From Aricia agestis (taxonomy: Eukaryota; Arthropoda; Insecta; Lepidoptera; Lycaenidae), in the NCBI RefSeq assembly GCF_905147365.1, contig NC_056428.1, positions 26,504,001 to 26,568,000 on the forward strand: a DNA stretch of 64,000 nt. The letters run 5' to 3'. The notes beneath the pieces are model-generated. The model did no database searches. It saw only the letters and a program-made list of their open reading frames with translations, and was not told where the DNA came from. The position numbers and the translations under genes are program-made. This document shows, piece after piece, positions 1 through 12,016 of the stretch (positions are counted from its first letter, which is position 1; every line of letters starts with the position of its first letter).

Positions 1-695
1 TGAAATTGAATATAGGTCAAGTAGCCTATTGCGGCGCGATCGACTCGCCGCCGCGTTTGTGGCCTTAAGTTTCATGGATCTATCATCTAAGTGTGTAGTA
101 GAAAGAGTCTTACCATGACGATAACTACGACTTTTTAACAGTTGGCCTTCAAAGGAATATGGCCTTACATGGCTCAGGGTCCTTAGAACAATAACTTTCA
201 TAATTTTCACTGTTTAAATATGCTTGCAGTTACTATAAAAACCTAGCTGGGGCATTTTAAATTGTATGACCGATCCGATTCCCAACCAACTGTAAACTAC
301 GAAAGTCCTAGTGTAAGTGCGCACATACTTAGGTAGAATTTACATTTTGTGGAACCATTTCCTTGGCTTAGTTCTCTCTTCTATCATCCCTCTAAAGTAT
401 TTATATAATAAAAAATCGTAGTTACTATAGAATACTTAGGGATTATACGTTTACAATATATTTATTATACATTATATTCTCTCCGGACCATTATTTAAAA
501 TTATTTCTTACCTATTGCGTCTTTCTGGACCTATTTTTAACTTTTCTGTGCCCGGTTTTTTTTACAAGAGTTTATATCCACTTACTGGCGTTTTTGTTTG
601 GCTTACGTCAAAACATCGACCAATCGACTTCGCTGTTGAAAAGATAAACTTTCAAAAAACTTTACGAACCAGGCAATAATGTTGCAATATCTATC
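1..695. other. Intergenic, nothing recognised
   Basis: AT-rich sequence without coding signal on either strand and without clear repeat structure. Confidence 0.6.
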
Positions 696-814
696 TTTAA
701 CTGTTCATGCACATTGGTCTATACAGGCCCTGTATACAGTATAGACCAATTATAATATGTATTATAATATCATAGGTATAGACCACGTATAGACCATGTG
801 CATCAACAGTTAAA
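696..814. repeat. Foldback MITE
   Basis: Arms of about 28 bp (TTTAACTGTTCATGCACAT and its near-perfect complement) enclose further TATAGACC inverted copies. The whole 119 bp can form one hairpin. Confidence 0.75.
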
Positions 815-910
815 TACCCTGTATAATGTATTAGAGGGTATATCAAAACATAGTGATAACTGATAATACTATAAAAGCCTGTCCACAGGTTGGTACAACT
901 AATATTATAT

Positions 911-1242
911 ATCCTGTGGCACAGGGCGCGTTGCGTCAGCGTTGCGTCGACGCAGCGCTGACATTTGACACATAGCCAGTCATACGGGCGCTGCGTCATC
1001 GCAGCGTTATTACGAAGCAGTCTTACAGCACGCCGTGTGAACACATTGGTTATTTGTTTGTAAAACGCGACGGACTCGAGCTCCTCCAATACTGTATGTA
1101 TGTATACCCCTCCCCGCCTCGTCTCGATTCCGGTGCGCGTGCGGTGCAGCGCCGGAGCGCACCGGACGGCACCGTGTGCCATACCATAGATTGGTTGGTT
1201 GATTGTGGCATGGTACTGACGCAACGCGCCGTGTGGACAGGC
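911..1242. repeat. MITE with 26 bp inverted ends
   Basis: The left end CCTGTGGCACAGGGCGCGTT pairs with the right end AACGCGCCGTGTGGACAGG. Just inside the left end, 935-962 is a near-perfect 28 bp palindrome centred on GTCGAC. GC content far exceeds the surroundings. Confidence 0.65.
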
Positions 1243-1244
1243 TC

Positions 1245-1402
1245 GGGTTAATTCAGACCGCAACGCGACGCGTAGATGCATAATCTGTATTGAAGTGACA
1301 GACATCAATTCCGTGAGGGTGATGAGACGTCATTCAAGTCTGTCAATTAATTATTATTTCAGAAATGCATCTACGCGTCGCACTGCGGTCTGAATTAGCC
1401 CT
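1245..1402. repeat. MITE, GAATTAACCC/CAGACCGCA family, copy 1
   Basis: Arms of about 37 bp (GGGTTAATTCAGACCGCAAC and complement) surround a core with GACGTC. The same arms recur at 15556-15699 and, as one half, at 54868-54965. Confidence 0.8.
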
Positions 1403-1727
1403 AAGGCACAGAATATATATTAGTAGTACCAACATAAGGTGTGTATGAGCACCGAAACTTTGTCAGTTGCCCGCGCCGCGGGAAGTGGCAGAAGGCAAAA
1501 TAATACAACTAGTCATCGTGAAAGTCGTGAAATTTTTTCCACTTTTAAATCACGAAGAACGTTATTATTTTAACCTTTTGTTGCGGCCCACGACACAAAG
1601 ATCAAAATGTGTTTGTGGCCCGTATAAAAAAGTTGAGTACCACTGCTCTAAAGTATAGGTATTGTATATTATAATTTATTTATTACAAATTAAATAGTAT
1701 TAACCATTTTATTATCATCGTAAGTGT

Positions 1728-1766
1728 GTAACTTCTCCTAACAATTTTATTGTTAGGAGAAGTTAC
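1728..1766. repeat. Perfect 18 bp hairpin
   Basis: GTAACTTCTCCTAACAAT and its exact complement separated by TTT. It is too short to be a typical MITE; function unknown. Confidence 0.7.
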
Positions 1767-2643
1767 ATATAAATATTAATTAAAACTTCCTTAATATAAA
1801 CTGCGGCTCGAAAGTGGTTTTTGTTCAGTTTTAATAGAAGCATGACCTATTTAAAGAGTAGTTCTCAAACTCAAACTCATCAGAAATCTCGCCTTTCAAA
1901 GTCCTCCTGCGAATCTGAATAGTTAACTATGTACTTAACTCTTATAAGGTGGACTTGTCTAGGTGGTTTAATTGCAATAATTGCTAATGTTTTTTTTTTC
2001 AAAATGTCATGTTTTTAAAGTTCCGTAGCCAACTAGCAAAAAACGGAACTAGCAGCTAGCGGCTAGCAAAAAAGAGCTATAGGTAGGTACTATTGAAACT
2101 TAGCAAGTAGATGTAGTCTGTGAACCGCATTAAGATTTCTATACAAAAAAGGAAAAATTATTAAAAATTTTAGGGATAGGTAGGTACAACTGAAACAAAA
2201 AAAATATCATCCAATATCATAGTCATCGCTTTGCTAGCGAATACTAATGTCAAATCCTATACATTTTGTTGGCGTATTACGATAATTGCTTGCAAAAAGT
2301 AAGATGTTGCCGTAAAAGTTAAATTTTTGATCCGGAATTGTATTAAAGATTGGAAATCCGCCACGCTTGAGGCATCCGTCGTTAAATTGACGACGACATA
2401 AGCAAAGCGTGATTTTACGCTGGTTTTAAAGGTTCTGTAGCCAAATTATGGCAAAAAAGGAACCCTTACTGATTCACAGTGATGTTTATCCGTCTGTGTG
2501 TCACAAGTTCATCACAAGTCACCACTCACAGCCGCTTTTTCAACTCGCCGTGCAATGGCTTGATTAAAACGCCGATTAGGAACAGCATAATTATCGAGCA
2601 AAAAGGCGACGCTAACTAGTTGGAAATTGATTAAGAAACTTTC
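1767..2643. other. Intergenic, old repeat debris
   Basis: No coding signal. Short pieces resemble the GGTTCCGTA repeat family near 2430 (GGTTCTGTAGCCAAATTATGG), heavily decayed. Confidence 0.45.
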
Positions 2644-3470
2644 AAATGCACACTTTGGCCGTTTGTCCACCGCAACAGACTTCACGTCACCGACAAAAAT
2701 TTAAATAAAATGCCACTTTATGACTTAGACTATAGGTATCATTTTGATATACGCCACTACAAAGCAGCGGCGGCATGGGTAGCTGGACCAATGTCGGTAG
2801 AAAATGAAACCTATAGATCAAGGGTCATGAAATGGCGGACCGCGGTCAGGACTGCCGACCCATTGTGTGCGTACTAAGCATTTTCGAAGATGAACTTCGT
2901 TAAAAAACTAGCTAAAAGCCGAGCTTCATAAATTGTGAGGGCTCGCGTTGTCACACCTTGACTGACTGATGATAACACATCTACATGTTAATAAAAATTA
3001 CTATGTTAATTAAAGCCAAAATTAATATAAGTGATAGTTTTTCCGAAAAGTGTACCACAAAATGTAAAGACTGTGGGATATATTACTAGGTCTCGCTTAG
3101 CTCGCCCTGATAAATAATTTCGGCCTTGGCTTACTGATGAACATTTCCAGGATTTAATTAAAGCTTGCACCAATTTCGCTCCAAATTTCAGACAGTTAAT
3201 TAGCAACAAAAATTTACACTCTTCTCATGGATATGTCAATAATTTCCGTAAATAAAGGTATTTACGTTGTTTAATAAGTATTATGTATTTTAACCGACTT
3301 ATAAAAAGAGGTTTTAAGTTATAAAATGTGTGGACTGTAATTAAGGTCATTTCATTTCTTAAAATGGACCCCGAGCGAAACTAATTGGTCACCTCTGGAC
3401 TTGGTCATAAGGTGGCATTTCTTGAATTTTTGTCGGTGACCGCGACAGTGGACAAACGGCCTTTGTATTC
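2644..3470. mobile_element. Non-autonomous element with ~65 bp inverted ends
   Basis: The left arm contains GGCCGTTTGTCCACCG and GTCACCGACAAAAATT; the right arm carries both in reverse order. Related sequence recurs at 54990-55300. No transposase is present. Confidence 0.7.
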
Positions 3471-3529
3471 ACATCGAGTTTGTCGTTAGTTTTAATTAAT
3501 TTTTCAACCGCGTTGTTTATTTAGTTCGT

Positions 3530-3895
3530 TCCTGACGCTGACAGCATATGCCGTGCCCCAGCCAAGCTTTTTAGCAAAGGCACGGCGCGAGGCCGTACCA
3601 TACTTTTCTCGAAGCGGTTCGCGGCTATTTTAGACCCCCTCTATCTTCCGTGTCAACAAAGCTAGGGATTTACAATTTCGGTGACTAGGAGCAAGTATTA
3701 AAACTAGCTTAACCTCCAAGTTACATGAAATTTCGATAAATAGTTTAATAGTTACGGATGGTCAAAGTTACTACATTTTGTCACTCACTGACTGACAGAT
3801 CATCCAAATTCCAAGGTACTTCTAGCAGACTTAGAAAGTTAGAACCTTGGAATTTGGCAATAAGGTAGATCATTATCCACAATGAAAGGAAAATT
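3530..3895. repeat. Interspersed repeat (GACTGACTGACA-type), copy 1
   Basis: Contains CAAAGGCACGGCGCGAGG, TTTTCTCGAAGCG and GACTTAGAAAG in the same order as the copy at 8040-8410. Likely a LINE- or SINE-derived family common in Lepidoptera. Confidence 0.5.
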
Positions 3896-3901
3896 ATGAA
3901 A

Positions 3902-4252
3902 CCGGCCAAATGCGAGTCGGACTGGCGTACATAGGGTTCTATACCGTAAATTTGTATGGAAGCCCCCCTTAAACAATAAGTTTATTTACTTTTTATATTT
4001 ATAATTATAGTAGAAATACAATTGAGTTTTTTCTGAAATTTTCGAAAACCTTACTGTTACCATTATGGATATAGAGCAAAAAAGGGCAAAAAAATCGTGT
4101 TTATATGAAACCCCCTATTAATAATTATTTATTTTATTTTAATTGAACTATTAGCTTTTAAAACGACAACAGAAATACATAATTTGTGAAAATTTCAATT
4201 ATCTAGCTATTGTGGTTCTAGAGATCCAGCCTGGTGACAGACGGACGGACGA
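3902..4252 (+). repeat. GGCCAAGTGCGAGTCGG repeat, copy 1
   Basis: Begins CCGGCCAAATGCGAGTCGG, has the internal AGCCCCCCTTAA and GGTTCTAGAGATC, and ends in GACAGACGGACGGACGAC. This family is scattered through the window in both orientations. Confidence 0.75.
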
Positions 4253-4518
4253 CATTTTTTACATCCGTGCTGCCATGTATTCAACAGCATTGCTGAAAAT
4301 GACCACCTTCAAGTATTAAAGCTTAAGAGCCATATTATAGCTGAAATAATCGACTCAGAACTTCTGAGTCAGAAGTATTTACCGTTAAGACTTGTCCACA
4401 GTAGAACGAACCGAGAATGGTTGCTAAGCTAAGTACAGAAAAGTTTTAAAGTGACATTAAAAGAAAAGTAACCTAAAAAAAGAAATGAAATCCCACCAAA
4501 AACAAGAATTATAAAATA

Positions 4519-5522
4519 CTAGCTGTTGCCCGCGACTTCGTCCGCGTGGACTTCAGTTTATAGCGCGCGATGTCAACAAAATTGGTGTCAAAAGCTTTTA
4601 TAAAAAAACCCTGGTACCCCTTAAATCAATACAGCTGTGCAGTGTGCAAACAATAAGTACTTCATTTTTGTATGTTAAACTTTATATATTATGCCAAATT
4701 TTAAAGCTTATTTAGCCCCCAATTACACAACTTTACCCATAAACTATTTATCATTGATAGGTTTAGCCCCAATTTCACCAACGTCTGTTAGTGTTAAAAG
4801 ATTGTTAAAATATCCTGTCTTCTCTTTCATTCATATGAAAAACGAAACAGCTAACGTGATACTAATTCGAGCATTAACTTTAACAGTCGTTGGTGAAATT
4901 TGGTCTTAAGGTTACGTCACTGCCTGCACAGATAAAGTACTGAGTTATTTAATACCGTAGAATAGATATAACAATCGAAAAAAATCGAGACTTAAATGTA
5001 AGATGATACCACCTCTTATAGAAAGACTTTTGAGCAAGCGTCAGCGCGATGTAGAAGACGCACGGCGCCATCTATTATGAATTTTTTGAACAAATTTACG
5101 ACCCTTACAACCCTTTTTTCCAGTAAAAAAGTAGCCTATGTCCTTTCTCAGGCTTTAGACTATCAGTATACAAAATTTCATTACAATCGGTTCGGTAGTT
5201 TTGGCGTTTGGCGTGAAAGCGAGACTGACAGACAGACAGACAGACAGAGATACTTTCGCATTCATAATATTAGTACAGATTATGTGCACACTGCACAGCT
5301 GTTTTTGGGTATTTTGATTAATTAAGGGCCGCGCTACACCGGAATGGCAGCGGCGAGGCGAGCACTTTCAGCGCTGCCATTCCGGTGTAGCGCGCTGCGC
5401 GGCCCTAAGAGGGGTACCACTTACCAGGGTTTTAAAAAGTTTTTAAATTTGACACAAATTTTGTTGACACCGCTCGCTATAAACTAAAGTCCACGCGGAC
5501 GAAGTCGCGGGCAACAGCTAGT
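4519..5522. mobile_element. Composite foldback element, copy 1
   Basis: Starts ACTAGCTGTTGCCCGCGACT and ends with the inverted copy of the same head. In the middle is a tail typical of lepidopteran short elements (ACTTTCGCATTCATAATATT). A GC-rich hairpin sits near the right end. The same composite recurs at 48557-49425. Confidence 0.8.
5333..5406. repeat. GC-rich hairpin within the composite
   Basis: CGCGCTACACCGGAATGGCA and its complement flank a short loop. The same hairpin occurs at the same place in the second composite copy (49238-49309), so it was already there when the composite was copied. Confidence 0.75.
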
Positions 5523-5954
5523 TATGAATAAAAACAATAATATATAATAAAGTAGGCATGATTAGTTCTGTTATAATAATGAAGTAAAAATAAAGCGCCA
5601 TCTGTTTTCATATATTAGAATTAAAATGTAAAAATATTTTCTGGATGGAATATAGGCCAACACAACACACTCGAACTCCTTAGAAATGCAGTAGGAGTTC
5701 TATAAGATCAGATAGATTGATTATTATTATAGCAAGTGATAATATTATTAAACATAATATTCTAACGTATTAAAAACTATAAACAAAAACATAATAACTA
5801 ATAAGTATGATTAGTTCTATGTTACAACGAAGTAAAAAAAAGCGCCATCTGTTGAATCGTATTAGAACTAAAATGTTCATTGCATCGCGTCGATATATTT
5901 CTGGATTTTTTATAATATTATACATAAAATATATTTAAGATTTTTGAAATATTA

Positions 5955-6056
5955 TTTTAATACACATCCAAGACCCAGGAACATTGAAAACTTTTTGTTC
6001 CGCCTGCGGGACTCGAACCCAGGACCCCCGGGATGAGCGCTGGCCACGCGCAATGC
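5955..6056 (-). repeat. tRNA-derived SINE segment
   Basis: The minus strand carries a B-box-like GGGTTCGAGTCCCGC followed by GGAACAAAAAGTTTTC. The acceptor stem does not pair, so it is not a functional tRNA. Confidence 0.6.
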
Positions 6057-6195
6057 GAAGTAATTTTCATCGATATTTTCATGGAAATAAGATATTTTCC
6101 CACATCAAAATGTAGCCTATGTCCTTTCTCAGACTCTAGAATAACTGTGTACAAAATTTCATTGCAATCGGTTCAGTAGTTTTGGCGTGAAAGCG

Positions 6196-6196
<1 letters not shown>

Positions 6197-6250
<54 letters not shown>

Positions 6251-6251
6251 G
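6197..6251 (+). repeat. GACA microsatellite
   Basis: About 13 perfect GACA units expanded from the GACAGACAGAGATACTTTCG tail of the short element around it. The cognate site at 50427 has only a few units. Confidence 0.9.
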
Positions 6252-6290
6252 ATACTTTCGCATTTATAATATTAGTATAGATTGCATAGC

Positions 6291-7084
6291 TATGCAAATG
6301 TATCTATCGTAAAAAGTTTTCAGATCACATTCAAGCCAAGTCTTCGCCTTATTTTGTAATTTAAATCAACATTCAGTGAAGGTATCAATAATTTTCTTTA
6401 TTTTATAATTATTCTAGTGGCTTTAATTAAGTATAATCAAAAAGCACCGGCACTACAGAACCCTATATTGCGCGTGGCCCGACACGCACTTGACCGGTTT
6501 TATTACCCTTTGGATACGGAACCCTGAAAGGTTTTAATATTATGTTATTACCTTTTTATTCACACTTAGGTATTATACATGTATATTGTATGATGTATGA
6601 TATTACTTTTGCCTAGATTTTACCTACATAACTTTCAAACTAAAACAACCAACGATTACATTACTTTGAAAATTCGTATAACCGTGCTGTGAGAGTATAC
6701 AAACAATTAAGTACCAGTATCAAATCCCCAACTTTAACTTATGTTAATTTAAACTGTAATTGCATTAAGTTTTCGCAGTTAACTGGCTTATGAAATTCTG
6801 AGGTGTATTAGGGTTACCAAGAGTCCGATTAAAGTTGAACACTTTTTTCATAATATTGTCTTGCAGCACGCTAGACGTCCTAATTTATCCTATACGGCGG
6901 CACGTTGCGGTTTGGCCGCTACACCGCAAGATTACAAACAAATATAATATGTAACAAATTATGTAACGATTTATGTCAAGCGCGGCGGAGTCGCTGTGTT
7001 TTAAGTATTTACATATTTGCATTTTCATCTCGAGGTGTAGGGCCACCAAATCATCCGTTTGGGCCGTAGCATATAAATCCAGCC
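6291..7084. other. Intergenic, partial repeats only
   Basis: A fragment of the GGCCAAGTGCGAGTCGG family lies at about 6450-6530; the rest is AT-rich with no coding signal. Confidence 0.5.
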
Positions 7085-7196
7085 TTATTGCGCCGGCATG
7101 ACGCTATCAGACGGGTTCAGCGCGTGCTGCGCACGTATTTTCCCATCCGCCACACTAGAACACGAGCAGAAAACGCGTACGTCTGATCGCGCCCTT
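7085..7196. repeat. MITE related to the TTA-flanked element at 18305
   Basis: The right end reads ACGTCTGATCGCGCCCTTA, matching the terminal repeat at 18305-18720 in reverse. The left end TTATTGCGCC is degraded. Confidence 0.5.
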
Positions 7197-7310
7197 ATAG
7201 TGTGTGAAGAAAAGGACGAAAAATGACCTCCTTTTTTGAAGTCGGTTAAAAATAGACATAACACGATTCGTATCAAAATAGTTGGTATTGTAAAGTCGAA
7301 ACCCCGTTTT

Positions 7311-7660
7311 TTAGGGTTCCGTACCCAAAGGACGAAGAAGAAGGAAGGAAATTTTCACAAATTGTGTATTTTTGTTGCCGCTATAACTAATACTAAAAAC
7401 AAAACAAAATTAATATTTATGGGGGGCTCCCATACAAAGAACGTTACTTTTTGGCCTTTTTTGCTCGTAATCAATAATAGCAACAGCTAGGCACTTGAAA
7501 TTTTGTAAAGGCCTTAGTTATAAATCCACTTTCATAATAAATAATAATATTTAAATAAAATAAAAGTTTAAGGGGGGCTCCCATACAAAAGCACAATTTT
7601 TGGCCTATTTTTCCTCTATAACGGTACAGAACCCTTCGTGCGCGAGTCTGACTCGCACTT
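7311..7660 (-). repeat. GGCCAAGTGCGAGTCGG repeat, copy 2
   Basis: Plus strand reads TTAGGGTTCCGTACCCAAAG through to GCGCGAGTCTGACTCGCACT. Two overlapping GGGGGGCTCCCATACAAA modules suggest an internal duplication. Confidence 0.75.
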
Positions 7661-7861
7661 CTCTTCTTTTCGAGAATAATATTATGTCAACTAACAAAAT
7701 GGCCACTTTTTAATTCCAATAAAAACAGTCACATTAAGGAGAAATATCTAATAAGGCTTGAGTAGATATAAGTATATTCAAAAAATGTTTTCGTGCAATA
7801 ATTTTAAACTTCAAATGTTCTATTTTTGATGACCCTACATGCATGAGACCGAAACTTGGGC

Positions 7862-7940
7862 TCGATAGTTAATAGTTGCGAGACACTTTCGAGTTCAGAC
7901 TCCGATATTATAACTCGCAACTAACTATAAGTTATCATAC
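7862..7940. repeat. Foldback element
   Basis: GATAGTTAATAGTTGCGAG pairs with CTCGCAACTAACTATAAG around a 40 nt core. Confidence 0.6.
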
Positions 7941-8039
7941 TTGCCAACTACGAAGGTCTTTGTTTGCTGCAATAGAATAGCGAAGTATATATTGTGATAT
8001 TATTTAAAATTTCATAGGTCGTTTGGTTTATCAAGGTTC

Positions 8040-8410
8040 CTTTCATATGAATATACTTTAGCTATTTTAAAACGGAACGTGCCAAAAACACTCCACTATC
8101 TGGGTGCACGGTAGTGCCCCCGCCAAGGCGAGCCAAGCGAAGCGCAAGGGTACCTACCTTTTCTCGAAACGTTTCGTCGTATTTTTGAACCTTCGTAACT
8201 GTGGTTTGGATTATCTTAGATACTTCAAATTTTTAAAATATAATGACATGAGTGTAATAATAAAATGTACAAAGTTTGAATATAGTAGCTATTATACTTT
8301 AGATTTTATAGGTGTCCAATACCCACGATTTTGGCACTGACTCACCGATCATCAAAATCGATAGGGTACTTCCTGAAGTCTTAGAAAGCTGAAATTTAGT
8401 ATGTAATACA
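8040..8410. repeat. Interspersed repeat, copy 2
   Basis: Same order of modules as at 3530-3895 (GCACGGTAGTGCCCCCGCCA, CGAAACGTTTCGTCG, GTCTTAGAAAGCTGAAAT). Confidence 0.5.
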
Positions 8411-8574
8411 ATATTAGTACAGAAACAACAAGAAAATTATCTAACCCAACCTAACCTATCCCATCTCCTTGATACAGAGGGTTGATGTTAGTATGAGATA
8501 CCCCCGTTTCTTGTGCTAGATACAAAATTTAAAATAGTATAAAATACTTCTTGAGACAAATTAGAAATACGTGT

Positions 8575-8740
8575 TAGTAGCCATGAGAGACCACAGACTC
8601 ACAGAAAACCGGCGTGAAACAGCGCTTGCGCTGTGTCTAGTGAGTGAGTTTAGCGGAGGACCAACTGCAGTCTGCACCATACCTTATTCCCTACCCCTAT
8701 TCTCTTCTGCTTATTCCTTTAGCCAATTTTCCAGGAATTT
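8575..8740 (+). repeat. Truncated SINE, same family as 25200-25517
   Basis: Shares CTCACAGAAAACCGGCGTGA, CAGCGCTTGCGCTGTG and the CCCTACCCCTATT run with the longer copy; the 3' half is missing. Confidence 0.7.
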
Positions 8741-8831
8741 TAGGATCATTAAAAGGTATAATAATTATTCTAAATCTCCTTATATGTACGTAAACAACAT
8801 CGGCTATTTTACTGTTTACAGTCACAAGTAC

Positions 8832-8952
8832 AATCGGTGGCCTGGCCATTTTTGATTTGTTACGGTTAATATAAAAGTTATTAAGTGCAACAGAAAGTAA
8901 TATATTTCGTTCAAAGCCCATAGCAAATAACAAAATGGCCAAGCCACCTATT
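8832..8952. repeat. Foldback element
   Basis: AATCGGTGGCCTGGCCATTT pairs with AAATGGCCAAGCCACC about 80 nt away. Confidence 0.6.
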
Positions 8953-9625
8953 TTGACGAATGTGTAGAGTTTTTAGATTCTTCTCGTGCAGCTGACACAT
9001 TATAATATCAAGTATATTATGTAAAATTAGGGTTTTTAGATTTGGGACTGACTATATAAGGTTAGAAACTTGGCTCTACATGAGATCTCAGTTCTCACTA
9101 CTTTATTGACACCACGAACTATATGTTCTCGTCTTGGCAACATTTTTACATGAAAATGTTTTTGGTGGGATCCAAATATCTGTTTATCTTTTATCAAGCG
9201 TGGACAAGAAACCCCTACAGTAGAAGGAGTACAGTTCAGTTTTTTTTACTAGCTTTTTCCTGAACCTTTGCCCACCTTTCTTACAAACCCTCGTTAATTA
9301 TTAACCTCAAACGAGGACTAATTTCTAAAGATGCCTTATCGTAGAAAATAATATTATAATAGATTATAATATTATGTCCAACGTTTATTCACTCATCTAT
9401 CTAGCTTTTATAAAAACAAAGGAGAAAAAAGAACAGAATACTTATTATCACTTAAGTCAAAGACCTCATCAAATAAGATTTTAACTTGAGAGCGTTCATT
9501 GTTTAAAAGAATAATAGTAATATCTATAGACATTGGACGCTTCACACCACGTCTGTCTGGCCCCGTGCTAAGCACCTGAAGGACTTGTGTTACAGGTACC
9601 TGCAGACAACGGAAATATATTTAAC
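8953..9625. other. Intergenic, nothing recognised
   Basis: AT-rich, no coding signal and no clear repeat structure. Confidence 0.5.
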
Positions 9626-9836
9626 TAGATGATGCCCGCAACTCCGTTGCGTCAAAATTAGTTTATCGCGCGGGAACCGTACATTTTTCCGGGAAAAAAA
9701 GTATCCTAATTCCTTTCCCGGTACTCAAAGTATCTCCATGCCAAATTTCAGCAAAATCGGTTCAGCGGTTTGAGCGTGAAGAAGTAATAGACAGACAGAC
9801 ACACTTTCGCATTTATAATATTAGTAAGGAAGTAAG
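9626..9836 (+). mobile_element. SINE, head GATGCCCGCAACTCCGTTGC
   Basis: Complete short element of about 210 bp: head ACTAGATGATGCCCGCAACT, body CAAAATCGGTTCAGCGGTTT, tail GACAGACAGACACACTTTCG and ATTTATAATATTAGTA. The tail suggests mobilisation by an RTE-type LINE. Other copies are at 12017 and 62013. Confidence 0.8.
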
Positions 9837-9846
9837 GATACACATA

Positions 9847-9975
9847 ATATAAATTAATACACATCCATGACCCAGGAACTTTTGAAAACTTTATTGTTGC
9901 GTCGGCGGGATTCGAATCCGTCACCCCCGGCTTGAGCTACCAACACGCCCACCAATTGAGCCACAGAGGTCGTCA
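9847..9975 (-). repeat. tRNA-derived SINE segment
   Basis: The minus strand contains a B-box GGATTCGAATCCCGCC and an A-box-like TGGCTCAATTGG. Both promoter boxes are recognisable, but cloverleaf stems do not close. Confidence 0.65.
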
Positions 9976-9999
9976 AAATGTCACCATACTTTTTAATCG

Positions 10000-10350
10000 T
10001 TTTTTTCACATTCTCCAATTAGTCTTAGCGTAATAAAATATAGCCTACTGCCTTCCTCAATAAAATATGGACTATCTAACTAACACTAAGAATTTTTCAA
10101 ATCGGACCAGCCTGAGATTAGCACGTTCAAGTTAGCCCTTTCAAATAATTTTCCCCGTTTTTCCACATTTTCCTCTATTTCTTCGCTCCTATTCTTAGCG
10201 TGATAAAATATAGCCTATAGCCTTCCTCGATAAATGGGCTATCTAACACTGAAATAATCATCAAAATCCGTTGCGTAGTTTTAAAAGTTAAAGCGAACTG
10301 AGGGACATGAGGGAAAAAAGCCACTTTGTTTTATATTTATAATTATTTAT
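10000..10350 (-). repeat. SINE/RTE-like repeat (GATTAGCGCGTT family)
   Basis: Two tandem modules of TATAGCCTNCTGCCTTCCTC and TTTTCCACATTTTCCTC. The same modules are on the plus strand at 32870-33405 and on the minus strand at 58078-58400. Confidence 0.65.
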
Positions 10351-10396
10351 AGATAGATTGAACGTGTAAGTTTTGTACTAAATGTTTTTTATCTAA

Positions 10397-10803
10397 AAGG
10401 GCCGAAGAAGAAAGCCGAAGCTGAAACTAATGTCAGACACTACAAAAGTAGTGTTAAAGCGATCCTTATGCGCTTAAAGGGTTTTTTAAATTACATCAAG
10501 TATTACTTACCTTTGAAACGGCGTTAAATCGCTTCTCTAAAAGTCTTTTAGAGCTTAGAGGTTGCTAAGCATCCTTAAAGTTCCATGTTTCCATCCGGAG
10601 CACTCAGCTTAAAGCTTTTAGCAGCTTTGCGTTTAGCTTACAAAGGTTTCAGGTGTTTTACTGAACTAAAAATATATTTTAATGCATTTTCCGTTCGCCT
10701 TTGTACCGATGTTGTTACAGATTTAATCAGACTAGAGATCGTCCAATGGTCGAAATTCGACGATTCTATTAAATTTAATTATCTTCTTCTTTTGGCCCTT
10801 CGT
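10397..10803. repeat. Non-autonomous element with inverted ends
   Basis: AAGGGCCGAAGAAGAAAG and CTTCTTCTTTTGGCCCTT close a 407 bp segment without coding capacity. Confidence 0.6.
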
Positions 10804-11513
10804 TTAAAGTGTTGACTATTTCAGATTTAATAAAAAAAACAACAACCCATTTTTAATACGCGAGCGAAAATCTTTGGATCCCTCCTGACGAAAAATGCGG
10901 AAACGTAGGTGAATGAAATTTAGCACAGTTACAGTTTATTATGGTGAAGGAGTGCATTGAGCTAATATTATTTTGAAATTATGCTTTCATGCATCATTTT
11001 AACAAATAAAACAATACACACACTACAATGTGCACACTACCATCTTGTTTAATAACAAGCCTATGCATACGAATTATAATTATTTATAGGCCTCTTGGAT
11101 ATCGTTGCTAAGCTACGGCAACGCCGCGGGTCGGTTGACGGCGGAAACTCACGGGCGCTTTTCTCATATGATTCTCATACAAGTCACTACTAAAACTAAT
11201 AAGCACAATAAAAAGTGATGAGCCAAATTATTATTGATTGTGGACTTCATAATATTTCCGCATACATTTTCCGCGGAAAATCAGTACTTATCGAAAGCTA
11301 GTATATTTACTTAAATATACACGATCATGAAATATTCTTTCAAATTCATTGAATATGATTTTTACTTTGTATTTATTTATTTGTAAGATCATCTTCTTAG
11401 TTATTACTTATTACTAAAAACAGGTTGTTTACCTAATTAAAAATTATAGAGCACAAACTAATTCGAAAGCAATCATGTTCATGAAGTCTTCGAAATCCAT
11501 GGTGATAGAGACA
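10804..11513. other. Intergenic, nothing recognised
   Basis: No coding signal; contains only short AT-rich stretches. Confidence 0.5.
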
Positions 11514-11790
11514 AGGCCCGATCTAAGGGGGGGGCGAGCCGGGCATTTGCCCAGAGCGGCAAAAATTAGGGGCGGCGAAATTGACTTATTCCTATCTTCC
11601 AACCTGGCCATCCATCACTTAAGTTTGAGAATTTTACCAGCTAACCTACCTTAAGTTTGCTAGTGGAAATATTTGGGTATTTTACTTAAATGTTCCTCCC
11701 ATTTTCCCCCAACAAATATGTTTCCTGTATATGTAAAGGGCGGCGAAAATGATCTTTGCCTGGAGCGGCTAAATGGCTAGATCGGGTCCT
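11514..11790. repeat. MITE with short inverted ends
   Basis: AGGCCCGATCTA at the left and TAGATCGGGTCCT at the right; GGGCGGCGAAAAT-type words repeat near both ends. No clear target duplication. Confidence 0.55.
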
Positions 11791-12016
11791 AGATGGAGAA
11801 CGAATCATCCGTGTAAAAGTAATACCACAGACCAGAGTAGGTAATCGACTGTACGACGTGAAAGTGGAGCTATGTATTGAATAATCTAAACAAATATATT
11901 TTCAGCAACTTTTCAACCATACATGCAAAATAAAAATGGAAAATGCAGATGTATTTCATTATCAAAGAAATTTTTCTTTGATTTTTATGATTAATATGTA
12001 ATATAAGTAATAAATT

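Larger units (their letters stand above)
5523..6290. repeat. Repeat cluster following the composite, copy 1
   Basis: Contains AGCGCCATCTGTTTTCATAT modules, a tRNA-like SINE piece on the minus strand (about 5960-6055) and a short-element tail. The order is conserved at 49426-50476. Confidence 0.7.

Noticed and set aside
697..1308. 203-codon minus-strand open frame
   Set aside because: It runs across two or three MITEs with different inverted ends, and its composition follows their repeats; no domain is recognisable.
6197..6251. Direct repeats considered as a CRISPR-like array
   Set aside because: A simple GACA microsatellite in a retroelement tail; there are no spacers and the genome is eukaryotic.
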